A stretch of DNA of 64,000 nucleotides from Chamaecrista fasciculata (lineage: Eukaryota > Streptophyta > Magnoliopsida > Fabales > Fabaceae), in contig QANZ01052132.1 of NCBI GenBank assembly GCA_003254925.1, positions 37,353-101,352 on the forward strand, in the 5' to 3' direction. This document shows positions 1-10,489 of the stretch, piece by piece. The number at the start of each line of letters is the position of its first letter. Position 1 is the stretch's first letter. The notes below the pieces were generated by a model. It saw nothing but the letters and a program-made list of their open reading frames with translations. It had not been told where the DNA came from and searched no databases. The position numbers were made by a program, and so were the translations under genes.

Positions 1-479
1 TTTTTTTTCCTGAATTATCATTTTTATCTATGGTCATTTTCCTTTTAAATTTATGAATAGTTCAGATCAAACTGACCAAAACATTATATATTGATTTAGC
101 TTGGATAATCATTTTACTTTAAAAAAAATTGATTACAAATTAATGAGGGATTTAAATGAAAGACTAATTCAAAACTGGCTTAAAAATACCCTACCAAAAA
201 TTACCAATGCAACCTAATGTTCTGTCTTATGTTATTGTTGGGGCATGCAGGAAAGGTCTGAAATCCCAGATAGAACAGGAAGAAGAGTGAGCTCAGTGAA
301 TCAAAGGTTAGGTTAGCATCAATGACTTGAAGGCTCAATTTCATCTACATACCTTAGAGTTGCAGGTTGTTAGAGACAATATATAGATTAGAATTTAATG
401 TTTTTGTTTTCGGTATGACTTCAGGGATGTTAACAACACTAGTTATTATTAATTTGACAGAACTTCATGCATTTTGATT

Positions 480-760
480 ACATATGTCATTTTCAGTCTC
501 TTTCCAGTATCTGTGTTTGTATATATCAGAGCCACGAATATCACTTTGATAACTTGAAGTCTTGAACTAATACGTTTGTATATATCAGAGCCACGAATAT
601 CTCTTCAATTTCTCTTGTTTCCCTCCGTACAGATTTAAGCCAACCTACTAGAATTGTTTCCCCCCTCCTCAAATGAAGAGTATAATGCTTTCTTTCTGAT
701 AATTAGCTTGACCGAAACTACCCCACAATTGTACTGATCAATCTCACAGCTTGGTATTAA
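480..760 (-). pseudogene. PEPR-like kinase C-lobe relic (block A)
   Basis: Read on the minus strand, this stretch aligns base by base with the last exon of PEPR-C (about 58340-58620). It covers the end of the kinase domain, including the segment before the conserved Asp-Val-Tyr-Ser-Tyr-Gly motif. There is no continuous reading frame. A short internal direct repeat of about 45 bp (around 515-540 and 572-600) has been added. The sequence from about 8 to 480 upstream also matches 25505-25860, so this is one half of an old duplication whose other half is the relic at 25.5-26.2 kb. Confidence 0.75.
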
Positions 761-766
761 AGTATG

Positions 767-1900
767 TTAGAAAATAAGATAGTGAAAATATCCCAAGAGG
801 GGGGGTGAATTGGAAACTTTAAAATCTTTTCCTGAAAATTCGTTCCTTGAAAAGCTTCCAGAGGAAGTATGACAGTTCCTTATACTTAGAAGAGTATATT
901 CAAAAACTAAGTTGTTCCTGAAAATATATTTCCTTGAAAAAGCCTTGTCAGGAAGTCTGACACTTCCTTGAACGTACTTCCTTGAAAAATATTGTTAGGA
1001 AATAACAATGTTCCTGGACGCAGCTTCCTTTAAAATCAGTGTAGAATAAAATGTTCAGGAAGTGCGTAAAAACAGTTTCCTTAACAAAAATAAATATTCA
1101 GGAAATGTAAAACACACCAAAACTTTTAGTGGTTCAAATAAGGGTATGATCCTTGATACGGAAATTTCCCTTATCCTACATCCACACCTCTAACCAACCA
1201 GCTAGAGGTCTCTTTATATATTGTATGAAAATACAATCTGCACGAAGCTTTGGGATCACCCTACAGGTTTTACAACTTAACCCACATATGCTCTAAGGCA
1301 AGTCTCTCGGTATATTACTCCTTACGGAACCACACACGGCTCACCTACAAAGGTTTCACCCTAGGAGATCACCTTCACTTCCTTAAAGCATACAACACGG
1401 GATAACCAACTTGGTTTTACAATACAACCCAAATGACTCTAAGGAAAGTATCTAAGTATATTGCTCTACAAGGAACCACACACGGTTTACCAACACTGGT
1501 TTCACCCTAAGAGCTCACTATCACTTCCTTAAAGATTTCACACTCAAGAATACAAGATGAAGAAGATTTTTTATTTATCTCACAAAGAGATTTTCGCTCA
1601 GGAACAAGAAGCACAAAGCTTCAGGAAATCTGCACACAGCAGGAAGGTCTTCTGCACTTAGCAGGAAGGATGTCTTCTGCACACAGCAGGAAGGTCTTCT
1701 GCGCACCTCAGGAAGACTGCACTCAGCAGGAGGAAGCCTAAATGTGGAGAACTGATGATTTTGCACACAGCAACTTTCTAGATCGCTTCTCTCTTATTTT
1801 TCAACTTCAGAACTTCATTCTTTTATATAAAACCAGAGCTAGCCGTTGTAGAAGATAGGAATGACAGCATCAAATAGGCATTTCCTTTGATTTTGCTAAT
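767..1900. repeat. Unclassified repeat-derived sequence with internal repeats
   Basis: No host gene is visible. Two features suggest a transposon-derived stretch. A unit of about 146 bp is repeated in tandem (about 1264-1410 and 1410-1535), and a short unit of about 27 bp ending in AGCAGGAAGG recurs between about 1620 and 1735. The run of Gs at about 800-807 followed by GTGAATTGG resembles motifs common in plant retroelement-derived repeats, but no terminal repeats or coding domains were found. Confidence 0.35.
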
Positions 1901-2790
1901 TGTCATAAGTGAAGGATCTGAATTGTGGTTGACCTGCAAGATGAAATAATGTAATTAGTATATTGTATTAATTCTGATTAACCAAGATTTCAGATTGTAA
2001 ATAATTGTTTGTTAAGCTTAAATCTGATTTTTTTTTTCAATTTGCATTGTTTCCTGATATAGAATATTTCAGCATTAATGATAGGATAAAGGAAATGAGG
2101 AAAACATGCTAATCTGACTTAATGGCACATCTGATATAAGAAATTATAATTCATGCCTTAAATACATTTATTTCCAAATGAAGCATCAATCAGAATTATG
2201 ACTTTTGATTCAATAAAGCATGTGACACAATAATAGAAGTGAATGCACGATAGTGTTTATCCTTGAACGAATCCAGAGGAATGAATTTAAAGGATATGTT
2301 CTGTGAAGTTCATAGGATATGAAAATCATTTTTAATGTTTGACATAAGTTATCATATGTTGCAGTTTAATCCAAACAGGTAGTCAAACCAAATTTTTGCA
2401 AATAATCAAAAATCATATTTTTGTACAAATAGGTCCAGAAAAATACATTGGACTAAAAACACATTTTGGTCAAACATAGGATATGAAAATGAGTATCATT
2501 TGGCTTAGTCCGAAAATACATATTGGGACATCAAACTCTCAGTTTATGCAATATAGTCCCTACAGGGCATATTCTCATATAATACATTAAGTGTACATAA
2601 ACATGAATATTAGGCCTCGAGATAAAACATGAAATGGGACAGAAATATATTCAGAAGTTGCAGATTAGTCCCTGTGTTTGATAAAAGATAACAGATGTTG
2701 CAATATAGTCCAAACACATAGTTAAACAAAATTTTTGCAAATTATCAAAAACATAAATAATTAATTATATCAAAATTTAGTCCAACAAAG
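1900..2790. other. Intergenic, diverged direct repeats
   Basis: No gene is seen. A stretch around 2355-2420 is repeated in diverged form around 2695-2760; both contain a 'caaatttttgcaaat'-like core following 'tagtccaaaca'. It is AT-rich and probably old repeat debris. Confidence 0.4.
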
Positions 2791-3366
2791 TATATATATA
2801 TATGCAATCTTTTTCATAAGAAAATACAAAAACATGTTAAATCTTAAGTGAAGAGTTGCTTCAGGAAATCTTTCATCTAGCCTTAAGCAGAACAATGGAG
2901 ACAGAGACCTGGATTAATGCACAAGAATGATGATGAAGAATTCAGTTTTTTAGCCTTTAATTTAATGGACAGGTTCAACAAAGGAATTCAATGAAATATT
3001 GACTTCAGTTAATGACAGTAAGAGAGTGACAACAGTAAGGTTATCTGTCAAATTGTTCAAACGCCTTTGCACCAATTAATAAATTAGCACATGTATATGT
3101 CAGTGATTTGTTTTAATATAAAAGAACATATACATAATGAGAAAATCTCTTCAATAACTACTACAGAAAGGCATAAATCTTGACTAGCTGCTAATGATAC
3201 AAACATCAACCAAGCTGAAAAAAAAAACGTGCTTTCATAAGATATTTACATTATTCATAGGAATGTGTCTAGGGTCCACAGTAATGGAAGGCTTATTCCC
3301 ACCTGAAGTCTAATGTTATATTTAGATACAAGATAAAGAGGGGGAAGTAAGAGGAAAAAAAACAGA
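2790..3366. repeat. Duplicated 3' flank of a PEPR-like gene
   Basis: Positions 2800-3000 match 27660-27880, and 3086-3366 match both 26262-26460 and 29419-29690. The last of these is the 3' flank of PEPR-A. This stretch is therefore the downstream flank of the broken copy at 3367-4203 and supports a former tandem duplication rather than capture of a bare kinase piece. Confidence 0.7.
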
Positions 3367-4203
3367 AAAAACCATTTTAATAATTTCTGCTTCTTGTCCT
3401 GGGATTAGCATCTTCTAAATGCTTGATAAACATCACTCATTGTGGGTCTCATGTGCCAATCCTTCTCAGTGCATCTCGAAGCCACCAAATGCACCTTCCT
3501 TGAATCAACAATTTCATTAATATATGTTAGGAATTTTTGGGAGGAAGAAGAAACATGGAAGCTCTCATAAACTTTTTTTTCTTTTCTTTTTTCTCATGAA
3601 TTTTTCTTGATTCATAACTCCATTAATTCAAATAAAAGAGGGGCCTATAAATAGGCTTACAATACCAACCGAAAAGGAGAAATTCTCTCACAAAGATGAT
3701 AGCTACTACCAAACTCAATAAAATAAATAATTTAAACAAATTAATCCCTAATACTAGGTCAAACTCAGAAAAAGCTCAACAACTCTTTTTCAAATTCTGA
3801 ATTTTATTTACTTCACTAATATTAATAATCTTAATTTATTCCTAAATCCTAACAATATATTCTGATTCTCCATGTCATTTGCCTCCATAAATGATGGATC
3901 TGCTTTCTTTCTGGTTATCAACTCAAGTAGAACAACCTCATATCTCTATATGTCGGATTCCCAGTTATTTGTTGTTGTATATGCATTCTCTGTCATATGC
4001 CAACGCAACTTGTTAATACATAACGAGACTACAAAAGATAGAAGAATGAAATATTCACCGTAATAGCAGAACTGTAAAATATACAGTTACCTAGTGCAAT
4101 ATACCTACTGTCCAGGAATAGATATAGATGGTGTTGAAGAGGAAGATTGATCCAAAAGCTTGGCAATACCAAAATGAGCAATGTGAGGCTCCATATCAGA
4201 ATC
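3367..4203 (-). pseudogene. PEPR-like kinase relic (last exon, intron, end of exon 1)
   Basis: The minus strand matches PEPR-A from its last exon (about 29700-30051) through the intron into the activation-segment part of exon 1. The exon-2 part lacks about 50 bp present in PEPR-A. It is interrupted by a 330-bp solo LTR at 3525-3854, with a clean 5-bp target duplication. The copy ends abruptly near 4203, where copia-derived sequence begins, so the rest of the kinase and the whole ectodomain are missing. It is non-functional. Confidence 0.85.
3525..3854 (+). mobile_element. Solo LTR inserted in PEPR relic
   Basis: A 330-bp insertion begins TGTTAGGA and ends TCCTAACA, the inverted TG...CA ends expected of an LTR. 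It is flanked by the 5-bp duplication ATATA (3520-3524 and 3855-3859). The intact homologue in PEPR-A's last exon has a single ATATA at this point. A TATA-like motif (CCTATAAATAGG, about 3644) suggests plus orientation. No internal region remains, so it is a solo LTR. It is younger than the death of the gene copy only if that copy was already broken. Confidence 0.85.
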
Positions 4204-6000
4204 CTCTTAAAGGACAATAATCAATTTTTATTTCAATCATAGTGCAAAAAACTGGACCGGACCGGGCGGTCCGACCGGTGAACCGGAGCCCAGGCCGGTC
4301 CGGAAAAAAAATTGCAATTGAACCGGTGAGTCACCGGTTCAACCGGCGGTCCGACCGATGAACCGGCTTGACCCGCCAAAGTTTGCAAAATTACATATTG
4401 ACCCCAAAAAATTTTCAAAAAATTACAAATTAGTCCCTGGATACATATTATAGATGGACTAAAATGAAAACTTTAAAAAAATTTTGGGGTCAATATGTAA
4501 TTTTTACAAAATTTGTTATGGTTAAAATTGCAAAATAGCTCCAAAGGTACTAAAGTGTTTAATATTTACTTTATATTTAAATTATTGCAATATATTAATG
4601 TGTATTTAATGAATATGTATATTTGAAAATATATTTTTTAAGTAAACCGGTTCAACCAGTGACCCAGCGGTTGAACCATTGAACCAGTGACCCGAGCCTT
4701 CCACCGGTTTGATGACCGGTCCGGTTTTTTGCACTATGATTTCAATATCAGCCACCAAATCTCATATCTTGTGAAAACGAATCTCAATGTGCTTGGATCT
4801 TCCATGAAAGACATGAATTTTACAAAGTGCAATAGTGGACATCTTGTCACATAATATTGTTGTAGGAGCACTTTGCTTCTGATGCAACTCTTCAAGAATT
4901 CTTCTAAGTCATACTGCCTTTGTAGCATAGCTGACTATTATTATTCAGCTTCTGATGTAGAGAATGCTGCCACTGACTATTCCTTTAATTTGAAGACCAA
5001 CATATTACACTTGAACCCATATGAAATATGTACTCTAAAGTGTTTTTCCTTGTTTCAATATCACCAGCCTTATCATTGTCTATGTATCCAACAAGCTAAA
5101 AATTGTTAGAACTAGAATAAAAATTTCTTCATCCAAGGTACCTTTAATATACTGTAAGTATTCGGGCGGATAGCGGAATCCAAATACCCACGCAAAGACC
5201 CGGTCACGATCTCGAACACAGATCTACGCTCTCGCGTTGCTCACAACAAATGCACCGGTGGAGAAGACAGAATGATCGGTTCCCAAAAACGAACTATCTC
5301 TCTCAAGATCATTCTCTGGTGTTTTTCTCTCTCATGAGAAAAAATTAAACTTTCGTCTTTTTCATGATTGTAGAATAACGTGCCACTCTCTAATGTGTAT
5401 GTGGGGAGTGGGTGTAGTCAGACTACATTTTCTTCTCCATTAAAAGTAATAATCATATATTTTATTTGAAAAAGATTTTCCTTCCACTATATTTTCCCCA
5501 CTTCCCCATAATCTTCACAAACCAAAATAATTAATTAACTTAATTAATTAGGAACAAAATAATAATTATAATAATTATTATAGTTTGGATCATGGTTGAC
5601 TAGGTCCAATCCATCAAGGGTGGACCTAGTTTCCACTTTCCAACAAAATTCTTTTTGTGCTTGCAAATGGCAAGTTCGTGGTTCTTCCGTAAATCTACTC
5701 AGTAATTCAACTCCAAAAACAATATCTAGTCTAGTTGCTCTCAAGTATCTCAAACTTCCAATCAAACTCTTATAGTAAATTGGATCTGTATCATCACCTT
5801 TCCCTTCTCTAATAACCATCTTCATCTTTTCTTCTATTGGAGTTAGAACATGATTTGAATTCTCTCCTTGAATTTCTTTACTATATAACTTCCATTCTTC
5901 TTTTGTGAAATAAAAATCCCATCTTCCTTTTAAACAACTTCAATACCAAGAAAGTAAGACATCAACATCAAACTCAAATCCCATCTTATTTTGAGCTCTC
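4204..6000 (-). mobile_element. Ty1/copia retrotransposon relic
   Basis: The minus strand shows the end of a copia polyprotein. The reverse transcriptase tail lies at about 5590-5990, with a recognisable YKSLIGSLRYL motif. The RNase H region lies at about 4747-5160, with a SEAEY-like motif. A stretch of about 430 bp between them (about 5150-5590) looks like leader or LTR sequence of another element. A hAT-like MITE sits inside at 4238-4738. No LTR pair was found. The element is a fossil with several breaks and is clearly old. Confidence 0.75.
4238..4738. mobile_element. hAT-like MITE with 8-bp TSD
   Basis: A 501-bp element has inverted ends CATAGTGCAAAAAAC and GTTTTTTGCACTATG, flanked by an 8-bp direct duplication ATTTCAAT (4230-4237 and 4739-4746). 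Eight-base duplications are typical of hAT transposons. Inside both ends are runs of CCGGTCCG/CGGACCGG-type motifs. No transposase is encoded, so it is non-autonomous. A related copy starts at 34219. Confidence 0.85.
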
Positions 6001-6389
6001 ATTGGCGGAAAGTCTTTTTCTTATTTTTAAGGCTAAAATACACAAACCTCCTAACTTTAGTTATTTTGTAAAAAAGTTGTTAACTTTTGAAAAGTGAAAA
6101 CTTCAATTTTGTGTAAAAGACTGTTTTTTATTAAAAAAAATCAATTTTCCTATGTATAATTTTATAATTGTTGTTACATTTTACATTGATCCAAAATTAA
6201 AATTAGTTATTATTATAATTAAAAGTAGCATAAAAAAATTTATTTCAAAAATGAAAATTTTAACAAAGTGAGTTAATCACTTAATTGCATAAAATAAAAA
6301 ATATAGGAGTTCTTTTTTATCATATTCAAAATTTAGGAAATTTTTTGTGCAATAATTAAATTTCAAAAAAAAGTTCTATGCATTTGAAC
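6000..6389. other. Intergenic AT-rich stretch
   Basis: No gene is seen. Phrases of the 'aacttttgaaaagtgaaaac' kind recur in inverted form about 200 bp further on, consistent with an old foldback repeat. Nothing further is supportable. Confidence 0.4.
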
Positions 6390-7092
6390 TTTTTCTTTTT
6401 TAATAAGAGAACTGGTGAACAAAGAGAGAAAAAAAAATAGAGCTCGTCTTCTCCATAACAAATCATGGAGAACTCCAAGTTGATTTTACAAGCTAATTTT
6501 TTTTCTTTTTCTTTTTTAAAAATATTGAAGAATGATAACTGTAAATATGATAATTTAAAGTGTTTACATATTTAAAAGTTATATTAAATGTTACTTTTGT
6601 AATATATATTATTGAGAGGCATTAAACAACACTAATTAACATGAATGAGTAACCCTTTTAAGTGATAATCCAATATGATACAATATTATATTCATTTTTT
6701 CCTCCCCTAGAGAGAGATATTTTTGGCCAACTCCCTTTCACAATAAATAAAAGAGAACTTACTTTTTGATCCCTCATTTGTTACTGAGTCAACGAATTGG
6801 TCCCTGAATTGTGGGAAACTACAATTCAGTCCCTCAATTTTACACTTTCGTCTACGTTTTGGTCCCTGAGCGGTTAACTGTCAGTTAGTCTGATGATGTG
6901 GCCGTTAAATGATGATGTGTCACCGTTAAATGCTAGCTTGACTTCCAAATCATCTATCCTAGTCATATTTCATAGGCTAAAATCTTATTTTGATCCCTTA
7001 AATTTGTTGAAATTTCATTCTGGTAATCTTGTCGGATCAAAAGCGAACAACTGAAATGGGTAAACGACGACGGCCAAGACGAGTTTTGATAG

Positions 7093-7662
7093 TCAGTCGT
7101 GGGCAATCTCTCGGAATTTCTTCAAAATCGAAAGAAACCCCAAATTTCCGCCCCCAATTCGAATTCGAACCCTAGGAAATAAAATTTTCTCGAATTCTCG
7201 TTGAGATTCGAAGAAGCTCGTCTCGGATTGATTGATTGAGAATGTGAAATGAATGAATGGATCTCGCGACGCCCAGAATGGTTGTGAACTTGAAATCAAA
7301 CCCAGAAATTGAAGAATCGAGCGAGAGAATGAAGGAATTGGATTGGATTGGATTATAGAAGGCGATGGATCTGACAAGATTTTAGGCGACCACGCGTGGT
7401 GGTGGTGGTAAGTGAGGAAGTAGGAGTCGGCGACGGCGGCGGTTTCTTTGCGGTGGAAATTACGGTGATAGTTGCAGGCGGCGCATTTGAGGGCGTCGAG
7501 TGAGCTGTCGGGTCTAGCCGGCATGAACTCGCCGCAACCGTCGAGGGCGTGGCCGCCGATGCCGACAGCGTGATTCTTGAGACACTCTCTGTATTTTCCT
7601 ATTGTTTTTGGGATGATGATGATGATGGTGTGGTAAGAATGTAACATCATGGTCATAGGCAA
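7093..7662 (-). CDS. Captured ZF-HD zinc-finger fragment (mini-zinc-finger-like), copy 1
   Basis: The open frame of 189 residues contains a full ZF-HD dimerisation domain at about residues 22-70: [20 protein letters not shown], then CGEFMPA and [18 protein letters not shown]. All the Cys and His residues expected of the family are there. ZF-HD proteins use this domain to pair with one another, and MIF proteins are natural versions with the finger but no homeodomain. This frame likewise has no homeodomain: after about residue 90 it reads on through a His-rich and then unrelated sequence. It lies inside a Pack-MULE, with no promoter of its own visible, so expression is unproven. It could be a MIF-like competitor or simply transposon cargo. 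Confidence 0.55.
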   Translation of the reverse strand: MPMTMMLHSYHTIIIIIPKTIGKYRECLKNHAVGIGGHALDGCGEFMPARPDSSLDALKCAACNYHRNFHRKETAAVADSYFLTYHHHHAWSPKILSDPSPSIIQSNPIPSFSRSILQFLGLISSSQPFWASRDPFIHFTFSINQSETSFFESQREFEKILFPRVRIRIGGGNLGFLSILKKFREIAHD

Positions 7663-8011
7663 AAGAAGCTTCTTCTTTTCTGTTTGAAGGAGAGATTACC
7701 AAAATGAAATTTTAACAAATTTAAGGGATCAAAATAAGATTTTAGTCTATAAAATATGATTAGGATAGATGATTTGGAAGCCAAGTCAGCATTTAACGGT
7801 GACACATCATTATTTAATGGCCAAATCATCAGACTAACTGACGGTTAACAACTCAGGGAACAAAACGTAAACAGAAGTGTAAAANATTTCATAGGCTAAA
7901 ATCTTATTTTGATCCCTTAAATTTGTTGAAATTTCATTCTGGTAATCTTGTCGGATCAAAAGCGAACAACTGAAATGGGTAAACGACGACGGCCAAGACG
8001 AGTTTTGATAG

Positions 8012-8581
8012 TCAGTCGTGGGCAATCTCTCGGAATTTCTTCAAAATCGAAAGAAACCCCAAATTTCCGCCCCCAATTCGAATTCGAACCCTAGGAAATA
8101 AAATTTTCTCGAATTCTCGTTGAGATTCGAAGAAGCTCGTCTCGGATTGATTGATTGAGAATGTGAAATGAATGAATGGATCTCGCGACGCCCAGAATGG
8201 TTGTGAACTTGAAATCAAACCCAGAAATTGAAGAATCGAGCGAGAGAATGAAGGAATTGGATTGGATTGGATTATAGAAGGCGATGGATCTGACAAGATT
8301 TTAGGCGACCACGCGTGGTGGTGGTGGTAAGTGAGGAAGTAGGAGTCGGCGACGGCGGCGGTTTCTTTGCGGTGGAAATTACGGTGATAGTTGCAGGCGG
8401 CGCATTTGAGGGCGTCGAGTGAGCTGTCGGGTCTAGCCGGCATGAACTCGCCGCAACCGTCGAGGGCGTGGCCGCCGATGCCGACAGCGTGATTCTTGAG
8501 ACACTCTCTGTATTTTCCTATTGTTTTTGGGATGATGATGATGATGGTGTGGTAAGAATGTAACATCATGGTCATAGGCAA
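8012..8581 (-). CDS. Captured ZF-HD zinc-finger fragment, copy 2 (possible assembly duplicate)
   Basis: This is identical to the frame at 7093-7662, 919 bases away, and encodes the same 189 residues with the ZF-HD dimerisation domain. Because the two copies are joined at an N and appear exact, this is more likely an assembly duplicate than a second gene. If real, the element would hold two cargo copies in tandem. Confidence 0.4.
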   Translation of the reverse strand: MPMTMMLHSYHTIIIIIPKTIGKYRECLKNHAVGIGGHALDGCGEFMPARPDSSLDALKCAACNYHRNFHRKETAAVADSYFLTYHHHHAWSPKILSDPSPSIIQSNPIPSFSRSILQFLGLISSSQPFWASRDPFIHFTFSINQSETSFFESQREFEKILFPRVRIRIGGGNLGFLSILKKFREIAHD

Positions 8582-9117
8582 AAGAAGCTTCTTCTTTTCT
8601 GTTTGAAGGAGAGATTACCAAAATGAAATTTTAACAAATTTAAGGGATCAAAATAAGATTTTAGTCTATAAAATATGATTAGGATAGATGATTTGGAAGC
8701 CAAGTCAGCATTTAACGGTGACACATCATTATTTAATGGCCAAATCATCAGACTAACTGACGGTTAACAACTCAGGGAACAAAACGTAAACAGAAGTGTA
8801 AAATTGAGGGACTGAGTTGTAGTTTCTCACAATTCATGGATCAATTTGTTGACTCAATAACAATTGAGGGACAAAAAGTAGATTTTCTCTAAAGAAAAAT
8901 ATCTCCGACAAGAATATTTTATCAATAAGAAATACCTTACAATATAGTAAATACATTTGGAGATATTTTTTTATTTGTGAGGAATTAGAAGTCAAAGTTA
9001 AGTGATAGGTTGAGCAAAGAAAATAATAACAAAAAAATACTCTAGGAAAACGTATCTCAAACTTCATCCCATAATGCAGAAAAGAAAAAGCCATTTTATT
9101 CATGAATAGAAAATATA

Positions 9118-9903
9118 GAGTGTTTGGATAAGCTTATGAAATCAAAATTTTATTTATCAAATGTTTTTTAAAACAATTTTTTGAGTGAAACACTAATATT
9201 TTTAAGGTTAAAGTGCACTTTTGGTCCCATAACTTTTACTCAGGTTTCAGTTTGGTCCCATTACTTTTTTTGTTGCACTTTTGGTCCCATATCTTTGCAA
9301 AAAGTTGCAGATTTGGTCCCGAATCACTTTTGGTCCCATATCTTTTGGTCATGTTGCAGAATTGGTCCCATATCTTTGCAAAAAGTTTCACCTCCAGTCC
9401 CACTTGATCCAAATATATGAGACCAATTTTGCACCTGACCCAAAGATATGGGACCGACTCTGCAACTTGACTAAAAAATATAGGACCAATTATGTAACAT
9501 GAACCAAAGATATGGGACAAAAAATGTAACACAGGACCAAATCTGCAACTTGAGTAAAAGATATGGGACCAAAAGTGCAACAAAAAAAGTTATGGGACCA
9601 AATTGAAACCTTAGCCAAAGTTATGGGACTAAAAGTGCACTTAGACCATATTTTTAATTATCAAAGTTGTTTGGACGTAGAATAACAAAAATACTTTTAA
9701 TTAATAAAATGAATAAAAAAAATAGCTTTTGCAAGTGTTTTAAGTTGAAGCTACAAAATTAAACTTCTTAAAAAAGTTATATTTTAATTTCTTTTGTAAT
9801 TTCTCATTTTTTAAAAAATTTATCCAAACAAGATTTAATGTTTATAAAAGGTCTTTTTTAATTAAAAAATTCTTTTAGATAAAAAAATTATCCAAAAGAA
9901 CTC
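9118..9903. mobile_element. Tourist/PIF-Harbinger-like MITE
   Basis: The ends are inverted: GAGTGTTTGGATAA at the left and TTATCCAAAAGAACTC at the right. A 3-bp duplication ATA flanks it (9115-9117 and 9904-9906). The paralogous block at about 24411-24420 reads straight through this point, giving an empty site. The GxGTGTTTGG type of end and 3-bp duplication fit the Tourist/PIF-Harbinger group. No transposase is present. A foldback repeat (9205-9655) is nested inside. Confidence 0.75.
9205..9655. repeat. Foldback repeat built of 'ggtcccat' units
   Basis: Inverted arms run from 'aagtgcacttttggtccc' to 'gggactaaaagtgcactt'. Between them, 20-30 bp units such as 'tggtcccatatctttgcaaa' recur, first on one strand and then on the other. 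A related element lies at 24990-25455. Open frames here are by-products of the repeat and are not genes. Confidence 0.7.
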
Positions 9904-10141
9904 ATAGTTTGATCCTAAAAAGTAAAAGGAAATCGGGTTGGTTAAATTGATGTCATTAATTTTAGTCATGAAAAATATGGATCCAATTTGATTTTTCTTC
10001 AAACATTTTTGCTTATTTGATTTTTTTTAATGAAGAAATTAATTTATTCAAAGAATGAAAACAAATTAGAGAAAAAAAAAAGAGAAAAGAAAAACATAAT
10101 AACAAAAAAAGAGTTTGTCTAAGATGAAAAGTTTGATTCTT

Positions 10142-10331
10142 GACATGGGATGCAATTGCTGATGTGGCATAATTATAACCATTGATATAATTTAGTACTG
10201 AAAAATATTAAAAAAATGATGATTTTTTTAACCAATCAAAACCGTGTATGAAGTCACACCACTATTTATATACAACTAACTCTTCCACGTGTCATTATCT
10301 TATTGGCTCATAATTCATTGCATCTCATGTC
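10142..10331. mobile_element. Short MITE with 15-bp inverted ends
   Basis: The left end GACATGGGATGCAAT and right end ATTGCATCTCATGTC are inverted copies with one mismatch. The interior is AT-rich. A relative in the opposite orientation lies at 38330-38470. The target duplication is not clear. Confidence 0.6.
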
Positions 10332-10489
10332 AAAAATTAAAATTTACATTATAGTCTAACAAAAAAAAACAAAGAAACAAGGACGAAAGAAAAAATAAAA
10401 AGAAAATAAAAAGAAAAAGAAAAAAGAAGAAGAATGGACGAGAAAAATGCAATCCAAACAAAATAAGAGGGAAAAGAAAAATGCAATCT

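Larger units (their letters stand above)
6967..8803. repeat. Exact 918-bp tandem repeat joined by a single N
   Basis: Positions 6967-7884 recur at 7886-8803 with an offset of exactly 919, and no difference was noticed. The join is a lone N at 7885. This is what a scaffolding or gap-fill overlap looks like. The true element may hold one copy, about 1.2 kb in total. Confidence 0.8.
6753..8889. mobile_element. Pack-MULE carrying a ZF-HD gene fragment
   Basis: Long terminal inverted repeats of roughly 290 bp begin GAGAA and end TTCTC. They contain the 'gatccctcaatt...ttactgagtcaa' repeat shared with the element at 41391-42888. Flanking 9-bp duplications are TAAATAAAA (6744-6752) and TAAAGAAAA (8890-8898), one mismatch apart; 9 bp is the Mutator-like signature. 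The paralogous block at 24191-24199 has a single TAAAGAAAA, i.e. the empty site. The interior is non-transposase and encodes a captured zinc-finger fragment. As assembled it is 2137 bp, but 918 bp of that is an exact tandem repeat joined by an N. Confidence 0.88.
6390..10485. repeat. Segmental duplication, block 1
   Basis: After removal of two insertions (6753-8889 and 9118-9903), this block matches 23823-24745 over its whole length. The right-hand similarity ends at about 10485, where the LTR-family sequence begins. Block 2 starts directly after the third LTR copy. The two blocks therefore bracket the whole LTR/topoisomerase region. Confidence 0.75.

Noticed and set aside
9181-9583. Several overlapping open frames with FGP/WSH repeats on both strands
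   Set aside because: They come from the 'ggtcccat' foldback repeat, are open in several frames at once and have no protein character.
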